The position numbers and the translations under genes were made by a program. Below, in pieces: positions 51,754 through 58,879 of a stretch of 64,000 bases of DNA (positions are counted from its first letter, which is position 1; every line of letters starts with the position of its first letter). The stretch lies in the NCBI RefSeq assembly GCF_010731735.1, contig NZ_AP022588.1:3224001-3288000 (forward strand). Direction: 5' to 3'. This stretch comes from Mycolicibacterium sediminis (GTDB taxonomy: Bacteria > Actinomycetota > Actinomycetes > Mycobacteriales > Mycobacteriaceae). Under the pieces are notes generated by a model. The model saw only the letters and a program-made list of their open reading frames with translations, was not told the DNA's origin and ran no database searches.

Positions 51754-52887
51754 CTACCGGGGCGCCGTGATCCGGGCATGGCGCGCGAGGTGCGCGTCGG
51801 TGCTGCCGAACTCGTACTGCATGGTGGTGAGGCGCTTGAAGTAGTGCCCGATCGCGAGTTCCTCGGTCATGCCCATGCCGCCGTGCAACTGCACCGCGCT
51901 CTGGCCGACGAAGCGGGCGGCACGGCCCACCGTCGCCTTCGCCGCGGACACGGCCCGCGCGCGGGTGGCCGCGTCGCCGTCGAGGTTGAGCACCGCGAGC
52001 TGCACCGCCGCCGCCGACTGCTCGACCTCCATGTACATGTCGACCATGCGGTGCTGAAGTACCTGAAAGGCGGCGATGGGCTGCCCGAACTGGTAACGCT
52101 GCTTGCAGTACTCGACCGTGTCCGCCAACACCTTTCGCATGCAGCCGACGGCCTCGGCACACACGGCGGCCGCCCCCTCGTCCCGCGCCTGCTCGATCGA
52201 CGGCCACGCGCCGCCATCCTCGCCCAGGAGTGCGTCCGCGGGCACCCGCGCGCCCACGAGGTCGACGTCGGCGGCCCAGCGGTCGTCGACGGTGCGGTAG
52301 GGGTGCATCGTCAGCGCGCCGCCCACCGCGCCGCCCACCGCGTCGACGTCGAGCAGGAACGCCGACGGACCGGCGGCCGTCGTCGCGGTCACGATCAGGT
52401 AGTTGGACGTCGGCGCGCCGACGACCACGATCTTCGAGCCGTCGAGCACCCAGTCGTCCCCGTCGCGCACCGCGGTGGTCGCGGGCGTACGCCAGTCGTC
52501 TCCGGTCTCAGCCTCTGCCGCCGCGAGCACGACGACGGCGTCACCCGCCGCGATGCGCTCGAGCAGGGCGGCTGCGACGCCTCCGCCTGCGCGGCGCAGC
52601 AGTCCGGCGGCGACCACGGCGGTGTCCACGAACGGTTCCACCACGAGCGCGTGGCCCAGCGCCTCGGCGATGATCATCACCTCGACCGGACCACCACCGG
52701 TCCCGCCGACCTCCTCGGGCAGCGCTGCGCCCAGGAGGCCGAGGTCCTGGCCGAAGGCCCGCCAGATATCCGGCCGACCACCGGTCCTGGCGGCGACGCG
52801 GCTCGCGGCCAGGTCGTAGCGCGTCGCGAGGAATCTGGTCAGCCCGTCGCGCAGCAGCGTCTGTTCGGCCGTGAGGGTGAAGTCCAC
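51754..52887 (-). CDS. Acyl-CoA dehydrogenase (small subunit type)
   Basis: A 377-residue acyl-CoA dehydrogenase-fold protein. The N-terminal helical region (FTLTAEQTLLRDGLTRFL) and C-terminal helices (QFGQPIAAFQVLQHRMVDMYMEVEQ) match the family, with the AVQLHGGMGMTEE motif. The active-site Glu region is not typical, as in the subunits of heteromeric FadE pairs of steroid catabolism. The GTG at 52887 has GGGAGG 7 bases upstream. It follows the other FadE gene by 12 bp, and the two products may form an alpha2beta2 dehydrogenase. Confidence 0.92.
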   Translation of the reverse strand: MDFTLTAEQTLLRDGLTRFLATRYDLAASRVAARTGGRPDIWRAFGQDLGLLGAALPEEVGGTGGGPVEVMIIAEALGHALVVEPFVDTAVVAAGLLRRAGGGVAAALLERIAAGDAVVVLAAAEAETGDDWRTPATTAVRDGDDWVLDGSKIVVVGAPTSNYLIVTATTAAGPSAFLLDVDAVGGAVGGALTMHPYRTVDDRWAADVDLVGARVPADALLGEDGGAWPSIEQARDEGAAAVCAEAVGCMRKVLADTVEYCKQRYQFGQPIAAFQVLQHRMVDMYMEVEQSAAAVQLAVLNLDGDAATRARAVSAAKATVGRAARFVGQSAVQLHGGMGMTEELAIGHYFKRLTTMQYEFGSTDAHLARHARITAPR

Positions 52888-52899
52888 GAGATGTCCTCC

Positions 52900-54132
52900 C
52901 TAGAGTCCGAGAGCTGCCTTGGCGAGGATGTTGCGTTGAATCTCGTTGCTGCCCGCATAGATCGAGCCGGCGCGGTCGTTGAGGTAGCGCAGGGGAGCGA
53001 CCGCCTGCCACGGCTCGCCGCTGACGTAACCGTCGGCCGGCGGCTCGAAGTCGGCGACGGGACCGCCCGGACACGTGGCGTGCGGCTGGTAGACCCGGCC
53101 GCGTGGACCTGCCGCCTCCATCGACAGCTCGGTGAGCACCTGGCTCAACTCGGTGCTGAGGACCTTCAGCATCGACGAGTCCGAGCCCGGATGGCCGCCA
53201 CCCTCGAGCGCGGCCAGCACGCGGTACTCCAGGATCTCGAGGACGTCGGTGCGGATCCTGGCGTCGGCCAGTCGCCGGGCGAAGCCGGGGTCGTCGATCA
53301 GCCTGCCGCCCGACGGTCCGGGCTGGGTGGCCGCGGCCGTCGCCACCTCGTCGGCGACGACCTGCAGTGCCGGCGCGGTGGCCTCGCCGCCGCGCTCGAA
53401 CTCGAGCAGGTACTTCGCGACCGTCCAGCCGTCGTCGATCCGGCCGATGACGTTATCCTGCGGGACGCGGACGTCGTCGAAGAACACCTGGTTCTGGATC
53501 TCCTCGCCCGAGGTCATCACCAGCGGACGGATCTCGATTCCCGGCGTGGTCATGTCGATCAGCAGGAACGTGATGCCCTGCTGTTTCTTCGCCGCGCGGG
53601 ACGTGCGGACCAGGGCGAACATCCAGTTCGCTTCGCGGGCGTGGGTGGTCCAGATCTTGCTTCCGGTGCACACCAGGTCGTCGCCGTCGGCCACCGCCGC
53701 CATCGAGAGCGACGCCAGGTCCGATCCGGACTCGGGCTCGGAGTAGCCCTGGCAGAAGAACACCTCACCGGTGAGGATGCGCGGGAGGAAGTACTCCTTC
53801 TGCTCGGGCGTGCCGAAGGCGATGATCGCGTGCGCGACCATGCGGATGCCCATCGGGGACAGGGCCGGAGCCCCGGCGAGCGTCGACTCCCGGCTGAACA
53901 CGTAGCGCTGGGTGAGGCTCCAGTCGCAGCCGCCGTGCTCGACGGGCCACGCCGGCGCCGCCCAGCCGCGCTCGTGCAGGATCGACTGCCACGCGAGCCC
54001 GGCGTCGTGATCGCTATAGACGCTGGTCATGAGGCGGCCGGCGCGTCGCAGCTCCGGGGTCAGCTTCTCGTCGAGGAAGGCCCGCACCTCGTCGCGGAAC
54101 TCGAGGTCGGCCGGCGACCAGCTCAGGTCCAT
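52900..54132 (-). CDS. Acyl-CoA dehydrogenase (large subunit type)
   Basis: A 410-residue acyl-CoA dehydrogenase with SPADLEFRDEVRAFL at the start, the FAD-contacting FCQGYSEPESGSDL and TGSKIWTTHA segments, and a C-terminal YAGSNEIQRNILAK FAD-binding motif. It is first of a two-gene FadE operon and would introduce a double bond into a CoA-thioester side chain. The ATG at 54132 is chosen over an upstream ATG by domain start; neither has a strong ribosome binding site. A CTGTC-GAG-GACAG inverted repeat at 54159-54171 lies 27 bp upstream. Confidence 0.93.
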   Translation of the reverse strand: MDLSWSPADLEFRDEVRAFLDEKLTPELRRAGRLMTSVYSDHDAGLAWQSILHERGWAAPAWPVEHGGCDWSLTQRYVFSRESTLAGAPALSPMGIRMVAHAIIAFGTPEQKEYFLPRILTGEVFFCQGYSEPESGSDLASLSMAAVADGDDLVCTGSKIWTTHAREANWMFALVRTSRAAKKQQGITFLLIDMTTPGIEIRPLVMTSGEEIQNQVFFDDVRVPQDNVIGRIDDGWTVAKYLLEFERGGEATAPALQVVADEVATAAATQPGPSGGRLIDDPGFARRLADARIRTDVLEILEYRVLAALEGGGHPGSDSSMLKVLSTELSQVLTELSMEAAGPRGRVYQPHATCPGGPVADFEPPADGYVSGEPWQAVAPLRYLNDRAGSIYAGSNEIQRNILAKAALGL

Positions 54133-54210
54133 GTCGTCATCCCGTCGTCGCAGCACTGCTGTCGAGGACAGTAAACCGAGTCGGACGGGCGATGGTGCCC
54201 TACCGGGGAT

Positions 54211-54897
54211 CTAGCCGGCGGGGCTTGCACCGTCCACGGTCGAGGACTCCGGTGTCCGGGGTGCGCGCAGGGACTGGCGGGCCAGGAACTCGCGGTAGTA
54301 GCCCAGGGAGTCCTCGGAGATCAACGCCGGCAGCATGACCGCCCACACCTTGCCGAACCGCACACGGAGGTCCGTGCTGTCGGCCAGCGCACTGCTGAGC
54401 AGCTCGGCGCCGAGAAGCGCGCCGATGATGGCGTTGCTCGCATCCTCCGGGTCGATGTCGTCCCGGAGGTCGCCCTCGGTGATCGCGCTGGTGGTCAGGC
54501 GCGTCATCTCGTCGAGCAGCGTCGCATAGGTCTGCTTCGCGGCGGGGTTGAAGCCGCCGAACGTGCGCAGCAGCCGCCCCGCAGCCTGGGCCACCCGGTC
54601 GGTGCCGAGGACGTCGGTCACGACGAAGAGGCCGTGCACGATGTTCTCCATCGCGGGTGAACTCGAGCGTCCCGCAGCCCGGAACGCATCGAGGACCGTC
54701 GTGGCGCCCTCCTCGATGATCGTGGTCGCGAGGGCTTCCTTGGAATCGAAGTGGTAGTACAGCGCGCCCTTGGTCAGCTCGGCGCGTTCGATAATGTCGG
54801 CCAAACCGGCTGCGGGATAACCGATCTCGTTGATGAGATCGATCGCGGAGTCGATGATCCTCCGACGGGTCGCCTCGGATCTTGCCTGGCGCACCAC
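54211..54897 (-). CDS. TetR regulator of the gamma-butyrolactone-receptor type
   Basis: A 228-residue TetR protein that resembles ArpA/ScbR gamma-butyrolactone receptors: RSEATRRRIIDSAIDLINE, YPAAGLADIIERAELTKGALYYHF (helix-turn-helix, about 28-51) and SKEALATTIIEEG are the conserved blocks. The first GTG at 54897 follows GGAGGTAGCC. It is one of two tandem paralogues on the same strand. In streptomycetes these proteins sense lactone autoinducers and control antibiotic or lipid genes; in mycobacteria ligand and targets are unknown. Confidence 0.88.
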   Translation of the reverse strand: MVRQARSEATRRRIIDSAIDLINEIGYPAAGLADIIERAELTKGALYYHFDSKEALATTIIEEGATTVLDAFRAAGRSSSPAMENIVHGLFVVTDVLGTDRVAQAAGRLLRTFGGFNPAAKQTYATLLDEMTRLTTSAITEGDLRDDIDPEDASNAIIGALLGAELLSSALADSTDLRVRFGKVWAVMLPALISEDSLGYYREFLARQSLRAPRTPESSTVDGASPAG

Positions 54898-54955
54898 TTC
54901 GGCTACCTCCGTCGGTCGTCATCGCAATTGACGTGCGATTCGATTAGAACCGCAA

Positions 54956-55651
54956 TCATAGTTCGTCGGCCCGGAACGGTACCGCATTCCTGATCGCGAG
55001 CGCGGTGCGGCGTCGGACGAAAGCCGTGAGGTAGTCGAGTCTGCGGGCGTCGACGAACCCTGGCATCACCAGCCGCCACATGGCCGCCAGGTCGTGCAGG
55101 TACGTCGTCGGATCGTCCAGGTCGCTCGCCTGCCGCAGGCCCATGTACAGCGAGACGACCAACTTGGCGACGTCGGTGTGGTCGACGTCGGTGTCGACGT
55201 CGCCCTCGGCGGCGGCACGACCGACCAACTCGGCGAATGACGTCACCCAGCTGGCCACCAGCCGGGCCTGGAGGCCGTCGAACCTGCCCAGTGCCTCGAG
55301 GAGGTTGAAGCCCGCACGGGCCATCTGCGACCCGATGTCGTCGACGGCGATGACGAAGCACATCTCCACCATGGACTCCAGCGCAGGCAGCGACTGGAAG
55401 TGCGGCTGGGCGAACAGGTCGGTGGCCTCGTCCGCCCGGTACTCGACGACCGCCGAGGCGAGTTCGTGCTTGGAGCGGAAGTGGAAGTACAGCGCACCCT
55501 TGGTCACGTGGGCGTCGTCGAGGATGTCGTCGAGGTTGACCTGGCTGTAGGCCTTGTTCGCGAACTGGTGGGCCGCGGATTGCAGTATCGACAGGCGAGT
55601 GCCGTCCGCCGGCCGGTCCGGCTCGGTGCGCACGTCCGGTGCGTCGGTCAC
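54956..55651 (-). CDS. TetR regulator of the gamma-butyrolactone-receptor type (second copy)
   Basis: A 231-residue TetR protein, upstream paralogue of the neighbouring receptor-like regulator. The DNA-binding half (LSILQSAAHQFANKAYSQVN; DILDDAHVTKGALYFHFRSK, about 38-62) is of the same type, and the C-terminal domain is helical. The GTG at 55651 has only a weak ribosome binding site. It stops 58 bp before the next TetR starts. The 486-bp region upstream contains an AT-rich imperfect palindrome that may be its operator. Function as for the paralogue is inferred. Confidence 0.88.
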   Translation of the reverse strand: MTDAPDVRTEPDRPADGTRLSILQSAAHQFANKAYSQVNLDDILDDAHVTKGALYFHFRSKHELASAVVEYRADEATDLFAQPHFQSLPALESMVEMCFVIAVDDIGSQMARAGFNLLEALGRFDGLQARLVASWVTSFAELVGRAAAEGDVDTDVDHTDVAKLVVSLYMGLRQASDLDDPTTYLHDLAAMWRLVMPGFVDARRLDYLTAFVRRRTALAIRNAVPFRADEL

Positions 55652-56137
55652 GGCTCGGGCCCGGTCCGCTGGTGTCCGGCGGCGCGGGTCAGCGGGGCGC
55701 AGACCATGGCGCGTGGTGCCCTCATCACCGCTCCCCGATCCCGGGGCCGTTGCGCTCGTGGCCGGAAGACGGCACGCGCGACCCGGCCACGTCGACTCCT
55801 ACCGACCCACTCCGACCGCCCCTGATTTTGCTACGAACCATCGGTCAATTCCGAGGAAGCGGTACATTCCAAAAGTATGTAAAGTACGGAACGTGATGAC
55901 TCATGGTCTGATGCGTCGGGACGCCTTCGTCTCGGCCATCGACCTCCGGGACGACGTCGATGGACGCTCGCGATCGTCGCACCGGACCGGACGGCTCCCC
56001 GCGGGAGCCAACCGGTCGTTTTTGACGGACACGGCAAATCCGGACGCCACTACGACGAGAGGTCGTCGTGGCGTCGGACGTGGGCCGTTGACTGCACTGC
56101 GTCCGCCCTGTCTCCCTTCACGGCAACCCCGAGGTAC
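55652..56137. other. Long intergenic region with AT-rich palindrome
   Basis: These 486 bp hold no gene I can support. A striking lower-GC patch at 55826-55900 contains the imperfect inverted repeat ACATTCC (55864-55870) and GGAACGT (55888-55894), separated by 17 AT-rich bases. Gamma-butyrolactone-receptor operators are of similar length and composition, and two such regulators lie next door. GAGG at 56131-56134 may serve as the ribosome binding site of the downstream FAD-protein gene. Confidence 0.55.
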
Positions 56138-57055
56138 ATGACGCGCATGTGGGATCACGAGGTCGACCTAATCTCGATCGGCGCCGGAATCGGCGGACTC
56201 GCCGGGGCCGTCGCCACCGTCGACGCAGGTGACGAGGTTCTCGTCGTCGATGCCGCACCGGCCGTCGGCCGCGGCGATTCCGGCGTGGCGACGCGTCGGC
56301 GGGTGGGCTCGCGCCGGGGGTGGATGCACGCCGCGACCGCCGATCCCGAGACGGCGGAATACTTCGCTGGATTCGCGGAGTGGGTGCCGGAGTCCACCCT
56401 GGTCACGCCGGACGTGCCCGTCCCGATGCGCGTCGCGAGCCCCATGTCGAACGGAATCGCCGAACCGTTCCTCGGGCGACGACTGGCCGACTGGGCCGCC
56501 ACCTGCCTCACCTCGCCCTACGGGATGCTCTACTCCAATGTCTTCGGTTGGGGCCGCACCACGATGCGCGCGTCCACCGGCGGGACCATCGAGGTCGTCC
56601 CCATCGGCACCGTGAACTGGGGTCAGGGCGCAGGTGCGTCCGCGCTGCGGAGCTGGTTGACCGACCGGGCACGCGACCTCGGCATCGAGGTCCTCACCGA
56701 CTCGCCGCTGGATCGGCTCGTCTTCGAGGACCGCCGAGTGGTGGGGGCTGTCTTCCACACTCCGTCGGGGCCGCGCGCCGTGCGCGCCCGACGCGGCGTC
56801 ACCGTGGCACCGGCCGACCAGGATTGGGAGGCGGCGGGCGACTGGGCGCCGCAGGACGGCGAGTCACGGCAGGTGTGCCTCGTCGGGCGCACCGCCAGCC
56901 GGTTCGGTCGGGTCGAACTCCTCACGACCGCGGGCGCATCTACCGCCGCCGTCCGCCCCGCGACGTGCCCGGCCACCCGGCAGTCGCTACGCACCGGCCT
57001 GCACGAGGCCCGCGCGCTGCGCTCAGGCCTCGGGCTCTGCCGGAAAGTGAACTGA
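56138..57055 (+). CDS. Short FAD-binding protein (ketosteroid-dehydrogenase-like N-terminus)
   Basis: A 305-residue FAD protein with an N-terminal Rossmann motif SIGAGIGGLAGA (13-24) followed by EVLVVDAAPAVG. The sequence WGRTTMRASTGGTIEVVPIG and GQGAGASALRSWLT recall 3-ketosteroid dehydrogenase/fumarate-reductase-like flavoproteins, but those are about 500 residues and have a complete catalytic domain. The C-terminal half is short and ends in a basic, unlike region (LHEARALRSGLGLCRKVN). It may be truncated or a specialised short form. Its 3' end overlaps the convergent c-di-GMP gene by 33 bp. Confidence 0.75.
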   Translation: MTRMWDHEVDLISIGAGIGGLAGAVATVDAGDEVLVVDAAPAVGRGDSGVATRRRVGSRRGWMHAATADPETAEYFAGFAEWVPESTLVTPDVPVPMRVASPMSNGIAEPFLGRRLADWAATCLTSPYGMLYSNVFGWGRTTMRASTGGTIEVVPIGTVNWGQGAGASALRSWLTDRARDLGIEVLTDSPLDRLVFEDRRVVGAVFHTPSGPRAVRARRGVTVAPADQDWEAAGDWAPQDGESRQVCLVGRTASRFGRVELLTTAGASTAAVRPATCPATRQSLRTGLHEARALRSGLGLCRKVN

Positions 57056-58879
57056 CACCCGGCCCTGCGCCAGCAGCGCCAGCATGTCCTCGCTCGACAG
57101 GGGCTGCGACAGCAGGAAGCCCTGCGCGCGTCGGCAGCCGTGGTGCAGCAGCGTCAACGCCGCCGCCTCGGTCTCGACGCCCTCGGCCACCAGTTGCAGT
57201 CCGAACGCGTCGGCGAGCGCGATGATCGCCCGCACGATCGCGAGGTCGTCCTGGCTCTTGCCGAGGTCGGTGACGAAGCTGCGGTCGACCTTCAACACGT
57301 CGACCGGTAGCGACTTCAGGTGCGAGAAGACGCTGTACCCGGTGCCGAAGTCGTCGATCGCGACGCGCACTCCGGCGTCCCGCAACCCGTTGAGGGTGAT
57401 CGTCGTGGTCTCGAGGTCCTGGACGACGACGCTCTCGGTGATCTCCACGCAGACGGATCCGGGCGGCAGGTCGAACTCGGCCAGGATGCCCGCCACCGTC
57501 TCCACGAAGCCGGAGGTGACCAGCTGCACCGGTGAGACGTTCACCCGCAGTTCGACGTCGAGCCCCGCCACGGTGGACCGCCACCGCGCGAAGTCGGCGC
57601 ACGCCGTCCGCAATACCCACCGGCCGAGTTCGCCTGCGAGATTGATCGATTCGGCCACCGCGATGAACGACGCGGGGGAGAGCAGCCCGCGGGTCGGATG
57701 CTCCCAGCGGACCAGCGCCTCGGTGGCCAGCACCCGTCCGGTGCGCATGTCGACCTCGGGCAGGTACCGCAGGAACAGCGCGCCGTTCTCGATGACGTTC
57801 TGCAGGTGCAACTCGATGTCGTTGCGGAACTCCGACTCGAGTGCCATCGCGTCGGTGGCCATCGCCACCTGGTTGCCGCCCTCGGCCTTGGCGGTCATCA
57901 CGGCCTGGTCGGCCCGGCGCAGCAGTTCGTTGGTGGTGTCGCGGCCCGGCGTTCCGACGGCGACGCCGATGCTCACGGTGCGGTTCAGCATCTCGCCGTC
58001 GATCGCCACCCGTTCGCGCAGCACTCCCAGCAGGTGCGTGGCGAGTTCCTCCGCGTCGGCCGCCGAGGTCGGCTCCGCGGGCACCACGACGAACTCGTCG
58101 CCGCCGAGCCTGGCGATGAGGCTCGACCGCTTCGTGCCCTGCTGCAGGCGATCGGCGAGGACGCGGATGAACCAGTCGCCCGCGGTGTGGCCCAGGTAGT
58201 CGTTGATGGTCTTCAGCCGGTCGAGGTCGAAGAACAGGGTGGCCACCGGCCCGTCACTGCCCGGCGCGAGCCGCTTCTCCAGGTGATCGAGCAGTGCCCG
58301 GCGGTTGTACAGCCCGGTCAGGTCGTCGTGTTCGGCGAGGTGGCGCAACCTCTCCTCGGCCGCGACACGTGCCTGCACCTGCGCGAACAGCGAGCCGATC
58401 GCCTCGAGGGCGTTGAGTTCCTCGGGCCGCCACTCGCGGTCGCCGAACTTGACGAAGCCGATGATGCCGGTTGTGACGTCGCCGGACACCAGGGGAGCGG
58501 CCGCCATCGACGTCTGCGGGACGTTGCGCCCCTCTTCGATGCGGCGCTGGTAGTCCTGATTCTCCGGACGGAAGACGAGCGGCTTCTTGCCGTGCTCGGA
58601 CTGGGCGAAGACGGGGTCGGCGTCGGCGAAGTACACCGTCCCCAGCGGGTCCGGGTCGGGCACGCCGGGTCGTTCGGGCCATTCGGCGACGAGGACCGAC
58701 GCACGGATCGAATGGTCGTTGTACCGCAGGAAGCTGACGTCGACGTCGAAGTACTCGACCATCATCCCGAGCACGCCCCGCGCCACCGACTTCGACGTGG
58801 CGGCGCTCGACGCCATCAGATCGACGGCGACGTTGGTCACCAGTCGATCAAGGCTTACGCGCGGCGTCTGAGCGGACAT
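57023..58879 (-). CDS. dcpA: GAF-GGDEF-EAL cyclic-di-GMP enzyme
   Basis: A 618-residue protein: N-terminal GAF-like sensor (about 15-170), GGDEF domain (GGDEF exact at 259-263) and EAL domain (EALVRWEHP near 368, DDFGTGYS near 498, LKVDRSF near 519). Both catalytic motifs are intact, so it can in principle make and degrade c-di-GMP. The feedback I-site RxxD upstream of GGDEF is absent (KRSS). It matches mycobacterial DcpA/Rv1354c in architecture. The ATG at 58879 lies inside the MoeY-like gene (overlap 32 bp), so its translation is coupled to that gene. Confidence 0.92.
   Translation of the reverse strand: MSAQTPRVSLDRLVTNVAVDLMASSAATSKSVARGVLGMMVEYFDVDVSFLRYNDHSIRASVLVAEWPERPGVPDPDPLGTVYFADADPVFAQSEHGKKPLVFRPENQDYQRRIEEGRNVPQTSMAAAPLVSGDVTTGIIGFVKFGDREWRPEELNALEAIGSLFAQVQARVAAEERLRHLAEHDDLTGLYNRRALLDHLEKRLAPGSDGPVATLFFDLDRLKTINDYLGHTAGDWFIRVLADRLQQGTKRSSLIARLGGDEFVVVPAEPTSAADAEELATHLLGVLRERVAIDGEMLNRTVSIGVAVGTPGRDTTNELLRRADQAVMTAKAEGGNQVAMATDAMALESEFRNDIELHLQNVIENGALFLRYLPEVDMRTGRVLATEALVRWEHPTRGLLSPASFIAVAESINLAGELGRWVLRTACADFARWRSTVAGLDVELRVNVSPVQLVTSGFVETVAGILAEFDLPPGSVCVEITESVVVQDLETTTITLNGLRDAGVRVAIDDFGTGYSVFSHLKSLPVDVLKVDRSFVTDLGKSQDDLAIVRAIIALADAFGLQLVAEGVETEAAALTLLHHGCRRAQGFLLSQPLSSEDMLALLAQGRVSVHFPAEPEA

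Noticed and set aside
54159-54171. CTGTC-GAG-GACAG as a second site for the TetR encoded at 51011
   Set aside because: It shares only the GGACA half with TGGACA-tg-TGTCCA and has a different spacer; the similarity is too weak to assign.
51691-54174. An 827-codon plus-strand frame opposite the FadE pair
   Set aside because: Shadow of two complete acyl-CoA dehydrogenase genes.
55554-56141. 195-codon frame between the TetR pair and the FAD protein
   Set aside because: No ribosome binding site, no domain and Arg/Ser-rich composition of a shadow; the region reads better as regulatory DNA.
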